This document shows, piece after piece, positions 1-7,212 of a stretch of DNA of 16,362 nucleotides. Source of the stretch: an uncultured Methylophilus sp. (GTDB lineage: Bacteria; Pseudomonadota; Gammaproteobacteria; Burkholderiales; Methylophilaceae). The stretch is taken from the NCBI GenBank assembly GCA_936943315.1, contig CAKZJM010000155.1, positions 1 to 16,362 of the forward strand. The letters are read 5' to 3'. Position numbers and translations under genes: made by a program. Each line of letters opens with the position of its first letter. Within the stretch, counting starts at the first letter, position 1. Under the pieces are notes generated by a model that was given only the letters and a program-made list of their open reading frames with translations, did no database searches and was not told where the DNA came from.

Positions 1-625
1 TGAGGCCAAACACCATGAGCAACTGCCTGGCCAGGTCGTTGATATCCGGCGAACCAGGCAAGCCTAATAACTTGCACACTTCCGGCAACTCTTCGTGGTT
101 GATTTTGAGGATATCTGCCGCCTGCAAAGCCATGCGCACGCTGTCAGCGTCGTACCAGGGCGCGCGCAGGTTGATATCGCACAACACGGTGGCTGGCTGG
201 CATTTATCCAGCCACTGCTGGGCCAAGGCTTGCATGGGCGCATGCCGCAACGCCAGCGAGCCAAAATACACCAGCCGTGGCGGATGTTGCTCCACCAGCG
301 CCTCAACCGGCGGCCATTGCACATCATCGTAAGCCTGCTGATCGAGAATTTCAAACTGGTGGCCGCCCGCCTTCATGTGCACCATGACTTGCCCGGTGGG
401 GAAAGTACCGCTTTGCTGCACACCAGCCGTTGGCAATCCGGCAGCCTGCATTTCGGCCAGGATACGTTCACCTAGCGCATCTTTGCCTACCGCAGAGACA
501 AAGTGCACATCCAGCCCAAACGCGTGGCAATGCCTGGCCACATTATAGGGCGCACCGCCGATAACTGTTTGCTCGGGGAACACATCGCCCAGCACTTCAC
601 CCAAAATCATGATGGAATTCGACAT
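1..625 (-). CDS. PfkB-family carbohydrate kinase (fructokinase-like), 3' part missing
   Basis: This is the N-terminal 208 codons of a cytoplasmic ribokinase/PfkB-superfamily kinase, which would phosphorylate a sugar or related substrate with ATP. The visible protein opens MSNSIMILGEVLGDVFPE, followed by GGAPYNVARH at residues 23-32, the glycine-rich sugar-binding motif of the family. Later segments such as LCDINLRAPW also fit the fructokinase-like branch. The catalytic DTxGAGD motif near the C-terminus lies beyond the left edge, so neither activity nor substrate can be confirmed. The start is the ATG at 623-625. An AGGA ribosome binding site for it overlaps the stop codon of chrA, and only 4 bases separate the two genes, so they are almost certainly cotranscribed and translationally coupled. 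I am confident of the superfamily and not of the substrate. Confidence 0.85.
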   Translation of the reverse strand, partial: MSNSIMILGEVLGDVFPEQTVIGGAPYNVARHCHAFGLDVHFVSAVGKDALGERILAEMQAAGLPTAGVQQSGTFPTGQVMVHMKAGGHQFEILDQQAYDDVQWPPVEALVEQHPPRLVYFGSLALRHAPMQALAQQWLDKCQPATVLCDINLRAPWYDADSVRMALQAADILKINHEELPEVCKLLGLPGSPDINDLARQLLMVFGL

Positions 626-629
626 ACGC

Positions 630-1958
630 TTATCCTAATTTCAACAACCAACCCAATGCCATAAATGCAGGCAACAACCACAGAATAGACACTCGCACCC
701 TTAACAGCAACCAAAGCGCCAGCAGCACCATGCCCGCAGCCATCCAGTCCGGCCCGGCGGGCCACACCACATGCTTACCTAGGGTGACTGCCAGGGCGAC
801 AATGCCACCCACTACCGCCGCACTAATCGCATTCAATGGCGCAGCCCAGCGCCACTGCTGCCGGGTACGCTCCATCCACGGCGCCCCCAGAAACACCAGC
901 GCAAAGCTGGGCAAAAACGTAAACCAGGTGACCACGCCAGCGCCGATCAAGCCTGCCTGCCAATCTGGCATCGGCAACCCGGCCTGCCAACCGGCCACAA
1001 AGCCGATGTAAGTCACCACCATGATCAAGGGGCCGGGTGTACTCTCGCCCAAGGCCAGACCATCCAGCATTTGTGAGGCGTTTAACCAGTGAAAATGTTG
1101 CACACTGGCATCAAACACATAAGGCAACACGGCATAGGCGCCGCCAAAGGTGAGAAACGCAGCCCTGCCAAAAAACAGAGCCAGCTGGCTGAATACATGC
1201 GGCCAGCCATAGCCAAGCACCAGTATCGCCAATCCACCTAAGCCAAGCAGCGCGGCAATGACCAGCGTCCAAATGACCAATACCTGCAACCGGCCGCCAC
1301 CTGCCGGTGCAGTATGGTCATCAATCACACAAGGCTCGTGGGCCTTAGAGGACGGATGACCCTGCGATGTTGGTGATTGGACTCGCCCAGGCAAATATTG
1401 TTGCATGAGCCAGCCAACCACCGCAGCCAACAGGATGATGGCCGGGAATGACACCTCCAGAGCATGCAGGCATAAGGCGAGTAAAAACATCCCCCATAAC
1501 CAGCGGGCATGCAACACCCGGCGGGCCAGCCGCCAGGCAGCACTGAATATGAGCGCAACCACCAGCGGTTTCACGCCATACAACAAAGCCACCACCTCAG
1601 GCTGGCTACCCCATTGCATATACATCCAGGACAATCCAACCAATAGCGCAAACGCGGGCAAGATAAACAAACTCCCGGCGACGATGCCACCCCACACGCC
1701 ATACAACAACCAGCCCATATAAACCGCCATTTGCTGGGCCTCAGGGCCAGGCAGCACCATGCAATAATTCAAAGCATGCAAAAAACGTGCATCTGAAATC
1801 CAGCGCTTCTCCACCACCAGATCCTGATGCATCAAGGCAATTTGCGCGGCTGGCCCACCCACACTGATGCAGCCCAAGCGAAACCAGTAGCCCCAGAATG
1901 CAGCCGGTGTCGGCCGTGCAGGTGCGGCGGGTGATTGTGTGATATGACTGGCAGACAT
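630..1958 (-). CDS. chrA: Chromate transporter family protein ChrA
   Basis: A 442-residue inner-membrane protein of the CHR family, whose characterised members export chromate using the proton motive force. It has the full two-half architecture. The first half carries GGPAAQIA (residues 34-41) and LPGPEAQQ (69-76). A hydrophilic linker spans about 190-222. The second half carries FGGAYAVLPY (271-280) and STPGP (306-310). Long hydrophobic segments fill both halves, and the length is typical of bidomain ChrA proteins. The ATG at 1956-1958 is preceded by a good GGGAG ribosome binding site. The gene is followed after 4 bases by a sugar kinase, an unusual partner for chromate resistance, and no regulator gene is visible. 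The true substrate may be chromate or another oxyanion; sequence alone cannot decide. Confidence 0.93.
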   Translation of the reverse strand: MSASHITQSPAAPARPTPAAFWGYWFRLGCISVGGPAAQIALMHQDLVVEKRWISDARFLHALNYCMVLPGPEAQQMAVYMGWLLYGVWGGIVAGSLFILPAFALLVGLSWMYMQWGSQPEVVALLYGVKPLVVALIFSAAWRLARRVLHARWLWGMFLLALCLHALEVSFPAIILLAAVVGWLMQQYLPGRVQSPTSQGHPSSKAHEPCVIDDHTAPAGGGRLQVLVIWTLVIAALLGLGGLAILVLGYGWPHVFSQLALFFGRAAFLTFGGAYAVLPYVFDASVQHFHWLNASQMLDGLALGESTPGPLIMVVTYIGFVAGWQAGLPMPDWQAGLIGAGVVTWFTFLPSFALVFLGAPWMERTRQQWRWAAPLNAISAAVVGGIVALAVTLGKHVVWPAGPDWMAAGMVLLALWLLLRVRVSILWLLPAFMALGWLLKLG

Positions 1959-2026
1959 GCCTACTCCCTTTCATAAAATCCATGCCTATGGCGGCCTGCG
2001 AAGCATAACAGGAAATTTTTTATCTT

Positions 2027-2058
2027 TTGTGTGCATTCTTGGCGTTCTTTGCTATAAT
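2027..2058 (+). promoter_or_regulatory. Promoter of tRNA-Phe, with stable-RNA style discriminator
   Basis: A perfect -10 hexamer TATAAT lies at 2053-2058, 38 bases before the tRNA. The -35 element is weak: TTGTGT at 2027-2032 leaves a long 20-base spacer, and TGTGCA at 2030-2035 gives 17 bases. The bases just after the -10 box are GCGCG. A GC-rich discriminator is typical of stable-RNA promoters under stringent (ppGpp) control; that regulation is inferred from the family pattern and not shown here. Confidence 0.6.
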
Positions 2059-2096
2059 GCGCGTCTTGCGATTCGGGACTAGCCCAAATTGCTGTT

Positions 2097-2172
2097 GGCC
2101 AGATAGCTCAGTCGGTAGAGCAGAGGATTGAAAATCCTCGTGTCGGCAGTTCGATTCTGCCTCTGGCCACCA
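2097..2172 (+). tRNA. tRNA-Phe (GAA anticodon)
   Basis: A complete 76-base cloverleaf. The acceptor stem is GGCCAGA/TCTGGCC, the D stem GCTC/GAGC, and the anticodon stem GAGGA/TCCTC with loop TTGAAAA. The T stem is GGCAG/CTGCC with loop TTCGATT. The CCA end is encoded in the gene. The anticodon GAA reads phenylalanine codons. U8 is present, and A36-A37-A38 is the context in which MiaA/MiaB make ms2i6A37 in other bacteria. No Rho-independent terminator follows, so the transcript probably continues into the rhodanese gene that starts 42 bases downstream. Confidence 0.98.
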
Positions 2173-2214
2173 CCTCTTATCCGCCTTTCGGCACTTCTTG
2201 TTCTGGGTTTGTTG

Positions 2215-2532
2215 ATGTCATTAAAACACTTAACACCGGATGAGCTACACCCCCTACTCAATGATCCATCATTGCTGCTCATTGATATCCGCAATGACCA
2301 TGAGCTGGGCTCCGGCATATTGCCCGGTGCGATCCATGTGCCTTTAGGCCACCTGACCACAGTCTTTGACCAACTGCCCCAAGACAAGAAAATTGTATTC
2401 TATTGCCGTAGCGGCGTCCGCTCGGTCGCCGCTGGTGAATTTGCACTGGCGCAAGGCCGCACGGATGTCTCACATCTGGCAGGCGGCATCCTGGCCTGGG
2501 CAAACGCTGGCCTGCCTATCCAGTCAGTTTAA
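2215..2532 (+). CDS. Single-domain rhodanese-like sulfurtransferase
   Basis: A 105-residue cytoplasmic rhodanese domain protein, expected to carry a persulfide on its cysteine and pass sulfur to an acceptor. It begins MSLKHLTPDELHPLL and has the core LLIDIRNDHELGSGILPGAI (residues 21-40), the conserved entry to the fold. The active-site loop is CRSGVRS, with the nucleophile at Cys64, and the C-terminal helix region HLAGGILAW is conserved. Its length matches GlpE/PspE-type single domains. The reading frame stays open upstream into the tRNA, but the ATG at 2215 gives the family's normal N-terminus, so the longer version is rejected. The ribosome binding site is weak (TGGG). A TusA-like gene follows after 21 bases, supporting a shared role in sulfur transfer. 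Confidence 0.93.
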   Translation: MSLKHLTPDELHPLLNDPSLLLIDIRNDHELGSGILPGAIHVPLGHLTTVFDQLPQDKKIVFYCRSGVRSVAAGEFALAQGRTDVSHLAGGILAWANAGLPIQSV

Positions 2533-2553
2533 TATCTCCCCATCAGGAACATC

Positions 2554-2787
2554 ATGCAATTCGATAAAGAAGTAGATGCCCGCAACCTGAACTGCCCGTT
2601 ACCGATTTTGCGCTGCAAAAAAGCGCTTAACGAGCTGTTTGCCGAGCAAGTGCTGAAAATCACGGCGACTGACCCTGGCTCAAAAAAAGATTTTGATGCC
2701 TTTTGCCGCCAAACTGGCCACACGATTGTAGAGTTGCAAGAGGCTGAAGGCGTGTTTACTTTCCTGATCCGTAAACGCAGCGCATAA
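2554..2787 (+). CDS. tusA: TusA-family sulfur carrier protein
   Basis: A 77-residue protein of the TusA/SirA/YeeD family, small cytoplasmic proteins that carry a persulfide sulfur. The signature DARNLNCPLPILRCKKAL (residues 8-25) contains the CPxP motif, with the sulfur-carrying cysteine at position 14. The remainder shows the expected beta-alpha pattern (VLKITATDPGS, then HTIVELQEAEGVFTFLI). The start ATG has an AGGA ribosome binding site about 9 bases upstream. It is the last gene of the tRNA-Phe/rhodanese/TusA unit and is followed at once by a strong terminator. TusA of E. coli feeds sulfur to tRNA s2U34 synthesis, but other family members serve sulfur oxidation or molybdenum cofactor synthesis, so the symbol denotes the family. 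The rhodanese next door is a likely sulfur donor (inference). Confidence 0.9.
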   Translation: MQFDKEVDARNLNCPLPILRCKKALNELFAEQVLKITATDPGSKKDFDAFCRQTGHTIVELQEAEGVFTFLIRKRSA

Positions 2788-2797
2788 CAGACACCCA

Positions 2798-2826
2798 TAA
2801 AAAAGCCCGCAGTTGCGGGCTTTTTC
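2798..2826. terminator. Bidirectional Rho-independent terminator
   Basis: The stem GCCCGC (2805-2810), loop AGTT and GCGGGC (2815-2820) are flanked by A and T tracts, so the hairpin works in both directions. It ends the tusA transcript on the plus strand and the beta-propeller gene, whose stop is at 2846, on the minus strand. Confidence 0.93.
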
Positions 2827-2845
2827 TATTGCGAGCACTGACGGC

Positions 2846-3904
2846 TTATTTCGCGCTATCCAAGCTGCCCATGGCTTTCGGAAAAGTCACCACTCCCCAA
2901 GGCATGTTCTTAATCTCAACTTGCTGTTTTACTTCCTGCTTTTCAGCGTCAATCACAAACAAGGCATCAGATTTGCCGCAGGCCAGCAAAATGTTTTTTT
3001 CGTCTGGCGTAAAGCTGAAATGCCAGCAACGGTTGCCAGTTGGAATGTCTTTCACCTTGGCAAAGCTGTGCGCGTCAAACACTTGCAGCAGCTTGTCTTT
3101 GTTAGAGGCCACATAGAGGAAATTGCCTGATTTGTCATAGGCAATCCCATAAGGCGTCGCCGCCGTATCTACGGCTTTGATCACCTTAAATTTCTGATCC
3201 ATCACCAGAAACTTGTTGCCATATTCCAGCGTAGCGACATAGGTTTTGCCATCTGGTGAGACTTTGATACCGCGTGGACGGTCACCATAACTGTGCGTTT
3301 CGACCTTTTTCACCAGCTTGCCGGTTTTGATATTGTGGACCGTGATGGTGTTATCCGCTTCATTGGTAATGATCAGTTGCTTACCGTCTTTGCTAAATTC
3401 AACACCCTCGGTTTCAGGCCCGCCCACAATCTCACGGACTTTCTTGCCCTGTTTGAGATCGATAATACCGATCCGTGCCGGCTCTTTGTCGTCGTCATCG
3501 TCCTCTTCCTCTTTGGCAGGGGCTGCGCCTGGTTTTGGCGGTGGCCCGCCTTTAGAGCTAGGCTCGTATGACACATAGGCATATTGCCCTTTGACACGCA
3601 CAAATTCAGGGTTCTTACCGACCGGAATCTGCTTGACCACTTGCTTGGTTGCCGTGTCGATGACAGACACGCTGCCATTTTCACGCACAGCCACGATCAG
3701 AAACTTGCCATCTTCAGTGACGCCCAGGCCGCGTGGACCTTCGCCTTTGACATCAATGGTGCCTGTCACAGCCAGGCTGGCCAAATCAACTACTGAAACG
3801 CCTGCGTCCTGGCTGGTCACATACGCCACACCACTCTCGGCAAACGCATTTGAACTTGCCAACCATGCGCAAACCGCACCCACTACCAAACTACGATTTA
3901 TCAT
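2846..3904 (-). CDS. Exported YVTN-type seven-bladed beta-propeller protein
   Basis: A 352-residue protein with a Sec signal peptide, likely cut after NAFA (residues 19-22), so the mature protein should be periplasmic. The mature part consists of YVTN/YncE-type repeats. Each blade has a PxG-type turn, a DG/EDGK hairpin and a strand like VSVIDTATKQV; I count seven blades, starting near residues 23, 57, 98, 155, 206, 246 and 284. Such proteins act as binding or scaffold modules; many methylotrophs encode relatives near PQQ-dependent dehydrogenases, but no dehydrogenase gene is visible here. Blade 3 is interrupted at about residues 116-143 by a proline-rich then strongly acidic stretch including KEEEDDDDDKE. 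The gene stands alone: a terminator follows it and ilvA's terminator precedes it. The ATG at 3902-3904 is preceded by purine-rich GGAG/GGTGGA sequence. Ligand unknown. Confidence 0.85.
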   Translation of the reverse strand: MINRSLVVGAVCAWLASSNAFAESGVAYVTSQDAGVSVVDLASLAVTGTIDVKGEGPRGLGVTEDGKFLIVAVRENGSVSVIDTATKQVVKQIPVGKNPEFVRVKGQYAYVSYEPSSKGGPPPKPGAAPAKEEEDDDDDKEPARIGIIDLKQGKKVREIVGGPETEGVEFSKDGKQLIITNEADNTITVHNIKTGKLVKKVETHSYGDRPRGIKVSPDGKTYVATLEYGNKFLVMDQKFKVIKAVDTAATPYGIAYDKSGNFLYVASNKDKLLQVFDAHSFAKVKDIPTGNRCWHFSFTPDEKNILLACGKSDALFVIDAEKQEVKQQVEIKNMPWGVVTFPKAMGSLDSAK

Positions 3905-4034
3905 TCCACCATCTCCATACTCGCGCCTTATTGCAAAGCGCTATGTTATCGACTCGCTTCGTCGTGATCCAGAAAACCCTGCAAAAATCATGCAAATCAT
4001 GAGGCGCCAAAAGCAGCATAGAATTCAACCACTT

Positions 4035-4053
4035 AAAAACGGCCTGACAGGCC
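4035..4053 (-). terminator. Rho-independent terminator of ilvA
   Basis: Read on the minus strand, GGCCT-GTC-AGGCC is followed by GTTTTT, starting about 43 bases after the ilvA stop codon. The 5-bp GC stem and U tract fit an intrinsic terminator. Confidence 0.75.
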
Positions 4054-4057
4054 AGAC

Positions 4058-4093
4058 TTGGCTACATACAGCCATTTGGCTATATACAACCAG
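4058..4093. repeat. Two imperfect 18-bp tandem repeats after ilvA
   Basis: TTGGCTACATACAGCCAT (4058-4075) is followed directly by TTGGCTATATACAACCAG (4076-4093), matching at 15 of 18 positions. It lies between the ilvA stop codon and its terminator. The rest of the 3905-4095 gap shows no gene. Function unknown; it may be chance duplication. Confidence 0.5.
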
Positions 4094-4095
4094 CC

Positions 4096-5607
4096 TTAAC
4101 CCAAAAAGAGTTGATAGGCAGGGTTCTGGCTTTCATCCCAATACGGGTAACCCAGCTGTTGCAAAAACCGCTCAAAGGCGATTTTATCCTCGGGCGGCAC
4201 CTGCATGCCTACCAGCACGCGTCCAAAATCAGCCCCGTGATTACGGTAGTGAAACAAACTGATGTTCCAGTTGTGACCCATGGATTCGAGAAAGTTCATT
4301 AACGCACCGGGTTTCTCGGGGAATTCAAACCGGTATACCACCTCATGCTGGGCTTGCGGCGCATGCCCACCCACCAGGTGGCGCAAGTGCAGCTTAGCCA
4401 TTTCGTTATCGCTCAGATTGAGTGTTGCCAAGCCCGCGCCCTCCAGCTTGCTGGCAATTTCAGACGCTTCTGCCGGATTATGCACGGCCACGCCGACAAA
4501 AATATGGGCGTGTCTGGCATCAGAAAAGCGGTAGTTAAACTCGGTAATATTGCGGTTACCTAACAAGCGGCAAAAAGCTTTAAATGCGCCCGGCGTTTCA
4601 GGAATGGTCACGGCGAATACCGCTTCACGGTGCTCACCCAGCTCTGCCCGCTCCGCAATAAAGCGCAGGCGGTCAAAATTCATATTGGCACCTGAGGCCA
4701 CCGCGATCATGGTCTTGCCCTGCAACTGGTGTTTTTCAGCATAGGCTTTCAAGCCTGCCAGCGACAAGGCCCCAGCCGGTTCGAGGATACTACGCGTGTC
4801 TTCAAAGGTGTCTTTAATCGCCGCGCAAACCTCGTCGTTGTCGACCACCATCATTTCATCAACATATTGCTGCACCAACGCAAACGTATGCTCACCCACT
4901 TGCTTGACTGCAGCACCATCGGCAAACAATCCCACCTGCTCCAGCATCACACGTTGCCCAGCTTTGACAGACTCTGTCATGGCCTCGGCATCCTGCGCCT
5001 CAACCCCGATCACCTTGATCTCGGGACGCACGGCCTTGATGTAAGCAGCGATCCCGGCCAACAAGCCACCCCCGCCTACACAACAAAAAATCGCTTCAAT
5101 CGGTTCCGGATGATCCTGCACGATTTCAAGCGCAATGGTGCCCTGCCCGGCGATCACCTCGGGGTCGTCATAAGGATGCACAAAAGTCAGGCCTTCGGTT
5201 TTTTCAACCTCCAGCGCATGTGCGTACGCATCGGAATAACTGTCACCAAACAATACCACCTCGGCACCGCGTGCCCGCACGGCATTCACCTTGATGGCGG
5301 GTGTGGTGGTCGGCATCACAATCACTGCCCGGCAACCCATTTTTTGCGCACTGAGTGCCACCCCTTGGGCATGGTTACCGGCACTGGCGCAAATCACGCC
5401 TCGCGCCAGGGCCTCTGCGGACAAACTCGCCATTTTGTTATAGGCGCCGCGCAGCTTAAACGAAAACACAGGCTGCATATCTTCACGCTTGAGCAACACC
5501 CGGTTTTTAAAGCGGGCAGAGAGGTTGGGCATCTCATCCAGGGGCGTGTGCCTGGCCACGGCATAGACTTGGGAGTGTTCGATTTTTTCGCGGTAGTTGA
5601 TGGTCAT
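4096..5607 (-). CDS. ilvA: Threonine ammonia-lyase (threonine deaminase), biosynthetic
   Basis: A 503-residue cytoplasmic PLP enzyme that converts threonine to 2-oxobutanoate and ammonia, the first step towards isoleucine. The catalytic domain (about 1-325) carries the PLP lysine in SFKLRGAYNK (Lys51), ASAGNHAQG (residues 74-82), the phosphate-binding VGGGGLL loop (178-181 being Gly) and ASGANMN near 304-310. The C-terminal regulatory part has two ACT-like domains, at about 328-401 (VFAVTIPETPGAF) and 421-492 (VVYRFEFPEKPGAL). This is the layout of the long, isoleucine-feedback-inhibited biosynthetic form, as opposed to the short catabolic TdcB. The start MTINYREKIEHSQVY fits the family. It is divergent from rpiA across an 89-base gap and ends in its own terminator, so it appears monocistronic. 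Confidence 0.97.
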   Translation of the reverse strand: MTINYREKIEHSQVYAVARHTPLDEMPNLSARFKNRVLLKREDMQPVFSFKLRGAYNKMASLSAEALARGVICASAGNHAQGVALSAQKMGCRAVIVMPTTTPAIKVNAVRARGAEVVLFGDSYSDAYAHALEVEKTEGLTFVHPYDDPEVIAGQGTIALEIVQDHPEPIEAIFCCVGGGGLLAGIAAYIKAVRPEIKVIGVEAQDAEAMTESVKAGQRVMLEQVGLFADGAAVKQVGEHTFALVQQYVDEMMVVDNDEVCAAIKDTFEDTRSILEPAGALSLAGLKAYAEKHQLQGKTMIAVASGANMNFDRLRFIAERAELGEHREAVFAVTIPETPGAFKAFCRLLGNRNITEFNYRFSDARHAHIFVGVAVHNPAEASEIASKLEGAGLATLNLSDNEMAKLHLRHLVGGHAPQAQHEVVYRFEFPEKPGALMNFLESMGHNWNISLFHYRNHGADFGRVLVGMQVPPEDKIAFERFLQQLGYPYWDESQNPAYQLFLG

Positions 5608-5696
5608 GAAATGCGTTTGGATTTTAAAACCGCTTGGTTGCAGTGTATGATAGAGAATTGTTTGTATTATAAAGAATTAATCAAGGATTGAAGCAG

Positions 5697-6359
5697 ATGG
5701 CGATGGATAAAGCACAACAAGACGCACTGAAACTCGAAGTGGCAAAAGCCGCAGTGACTTATGTAAAAGATGGCATTATCGGCGTGGGCACGGGCTCTAC
5801 GGCCAACTTTTTTATTGATGAACTGGTAAAACACAAAATCACTGGCGCAGTGGCCAGCTCTGAAGCAACGGCTCAGCGTTTGCGCGCTCATGGCATTGAA
5901 GTGTTTGATTTGAACAGCGTAGACAGCATGGATATTTATGTGGATGGTGCCGATGAAATCACCGAACACATGCACATGCTCAAAGGCGGCGGCGGTGCGT
6001 TGACGCGCGAAAAAATCGTAGCTGCGGTAGCCAAATCCTTTATCTGTATCTGCGACGAAAGCAAGTTCGTGCCTGTGTTAGGCAAGTTCCCGCTGCCGGT
6101 AGAAGTGTTACCGATGGCACGCAGCCATGTGGCGCGTGAACTGGTAAAACTGGGTGGTCAGCCAAAACTGCGCGACTTCACCACAGACAACGGCAACCTG
6201 ATTTTGGACGTACATGGTTTGACCATCAGCGACCCGATAGACATGGAAGCCAAAATCAACCAGATTGTTGGCGTGGTAACCAACGGTTTGTTTGCAGCAC
6301 GCCCAGCCAATGTGTTGTTGCTGGCAACCCCAGGCGGCGTTAAAACCCTGACAAAATAA
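5697..6359 (+). CDS. rpiA: Ribose-5-phosphate isomerase A
   Basis: A 220-residue cytoplasmic enzyme interconverting ribose-5-phosphate and ribulose-5-phosphate in the pentose phosphate pathway; in ribulose-monophosphate methylotrophs it also serves regeneration of the formaldehyde acceptor. Family motifs are intact: GVGTGSTANFFID (residues 29-41, phosphate binding), YVDGADEI (81-88, Asp83 and Asp86), and KGGGGALTREK (96-106) with the likely catalytic Glu105. Length equals that of E. coli RpiA. The ATG at 5697 is chosen because AAGGA at 5683-5687 lies 9 bases upstream; a TTG at 5688 is too close to that site, and another ATG at 5703 is also possible. phoU follows after 87 bases on the same strand, and no intrinsic terminator is visible between them. 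Confidence 0.97.
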   Translation: MAMDKAQQDALKLEVAKAAVTYVKDGIIGVGTGSTANFFIDELVKHKITGAVASSEATAQRLRAHGIEVFDLNSVDSMDIYVDGADEITEHMHMLKGGGGALTREKIVAAVAKSFICICDESKFVPVLGKFPLPVEVLPMARSHVARELVKLGGQPKLRDFTTDNGNLILDVHGLTISDPIDMEAKINQIVGVVTNGLFAARPANVLLLATPGGVKTLTK

Positions 6360-6399
6360 TTGCACATTGATCGCGTTAAAAATTATCATACAGTTGTCA

Positions 6400-6430
6400 T
6401 ATTGTGCTGGTAACCTGCATCGGCACAATA
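6400..6430. promoter_or_regulatory. Inverted repeat in the phoU leader
   Basis: Perfect 8-bp arms TATTGTGC (6400-6407) and GCACAATA (6423-6430) are separated by 15 bases. The second arm ends 3 bases before the AGGA ribosome binding site of phoU. It could be an operator or an mRNA hairpin. No U tract follows, so it is not an intrinsic terminator for rpiA. Confidence 0.4.
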
Positions 6431-6446
6431 ATTAGGAAAATTTGTC

Positions 6447-7151
6447 ATGCAATTTGAACACACCTCTAAGCAATATGACGTTGAACTGGAATCGGTACGT
6501 GCCAAGGTTCTGGAAATGGGGGGGCTTGTTGAGCAGCAGATTGTCAATGCACTGGAAGCACTGACCAGCGCCGATGTTAACCTGGCCAAAGATGTGATGG
6601 AGCGTGACACCCGCGTCAACGCACTGGAAGTGCAAGTCGACGAAGATTGCAGCCACATCATCGCGCGCAGACAACCTGCGGCACGTGACTTACGCATGAT
6701 CATGATGATGGTAAAAACCATCACCGACCTCGAACGTATTGGTGACGAAGCGACCAAAATCGCACGCACCGCGCAACGCATTTACGAACAAGACCGCATG
6801 TACAAACCACGGTTTAACGAGATTAAATCCATGGTTGCGATTGTGCGTGAAATGCTGCGCATCTCCCTCGACTCATTTGCGCGCCTGGACATCAGCCAGA
6901 CCGTAGAAGTGGCCAAACAGGATGAGCAGGTAGATGACCAGTTCCGCGCGGCCATGCGTCAGCTGATTACTTTTATGCTCGAGGATCCACGCACGATTTC
7001 GATGTCGCTGGAAGTGCTGTTTGTGGCCAAAGCGATTGAGCGTATCGGCGATCACGCCAAAAACATCTCAGAATATGTGGTGTATATGGTGAAAGGCAAA
7101 GATATCCGCCATACCAGCCTTGAAGATATCCAGCGTGAGACGCAGTCTTAA
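6447..7151 (+). CDS. phoU: Phosphate transport system regulator PhoU
   Basis: A 234-residue all-helical cytoplasmic protein. PhoU links the Pst phosphate transporter to the PhoR sensor kinase and keeps the Pho response off when phosphate is plentiful. The two halves are related three-helix bundles, each with the family metal-cluster motif: TDLERIGDEATKIA near residues 93-106 and KAIERIGDHAKNISEYVVY near 195-213. The length is usual for the family. An AGGA ribosome binding site at 6434-6437 precedes the ATG. Unlike the common pstSCAB-phoU order, no pst or phoBR gene lies next to it: rpiA is upstream and a strong terminator follows. Either pst is elsewhere or this copy has been separated from it. 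Confidence 0.97.
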   Translation: MQFEHTSKQYDVELESVRAKVLEMGGLVEQQIVNALEALTSADVNLAKDVMERDTRVNALEVQVDEDCSHIIARRQPAARDLRMIMMMVKTITDLERIGDEATKIARTAQRIYEQDRMYKPRFNEIKSMVAIVREMLRISLDSFARLDISQTVEVAKQDEQVDDQFRAAMRQLITFMLEDPRTISMSLEVLFVAKAIERIGDHAKNISEYVVYMVKGKDIRHTSLEDIQRETQS

Positions 7152-7163
7152 CCACGGCACAAT

Positions 7164-7192
7164 AAAAAAGCACTCCCAGGAGTGCTTTTTTT
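7164..7192. terminator. Bidirectional Rho-independent terminator
   Basis: GCACTCC (7170-7176), loop CA and GGAGTGC (7179-7185) are flanked by an A tract and a T tract. It terminates phoU (plus) and the convergent yggX gene (minus, stop at 7213). Confidence 0.93.
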
Positions 7193-7212
7193 GTTTGGTC
7201 AGCTTGGTGCCA

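Noticed and set aside
2128..2214. N-terminal extension of the rhodanese frame into the tRNA gene
   Set aside because: The extra 29 residues come from tRNA sequence; the ATG at 2215 gives the normal family N-terminus.
2173..2214. Terminator directly after tRNA-Phe
   Set aside because: Only a 3-4 bp GC stem (GCC-TTTC-GGC) without a proper U tract; too weak to call.
3591..4262. A 223-codon plus-strand open frame crossing the beta-propeller start and the ilvA end
   Set aside because: It overlaps two well-supported genes on the other strand and a terminator, and has no recognisable domain.
4729..5691. A 320-codon plus-strand open frame antisense to ilvA
   Set aside because: It lies almost wholly over ilvA, whose protein has intact catalytic and ACT domains. 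The antisense translation has no recognisable family and is rich in His/Arg, as expected from a shadow frame.
5608..5696. Promoters for ilvA and rpiA in the divergent gap
   Set aside because: TATTAT (5665-5670) and TATGAT (5646-5651) look like -10 boxes, but no -35 hexamer lies at an acceptable distance, so no promoter is called.
6394..6414. Pho box upstream of phoU
   Set aside because: Only one heptamer resembles the consensus; the second repeat at the required 11-base period does not match.
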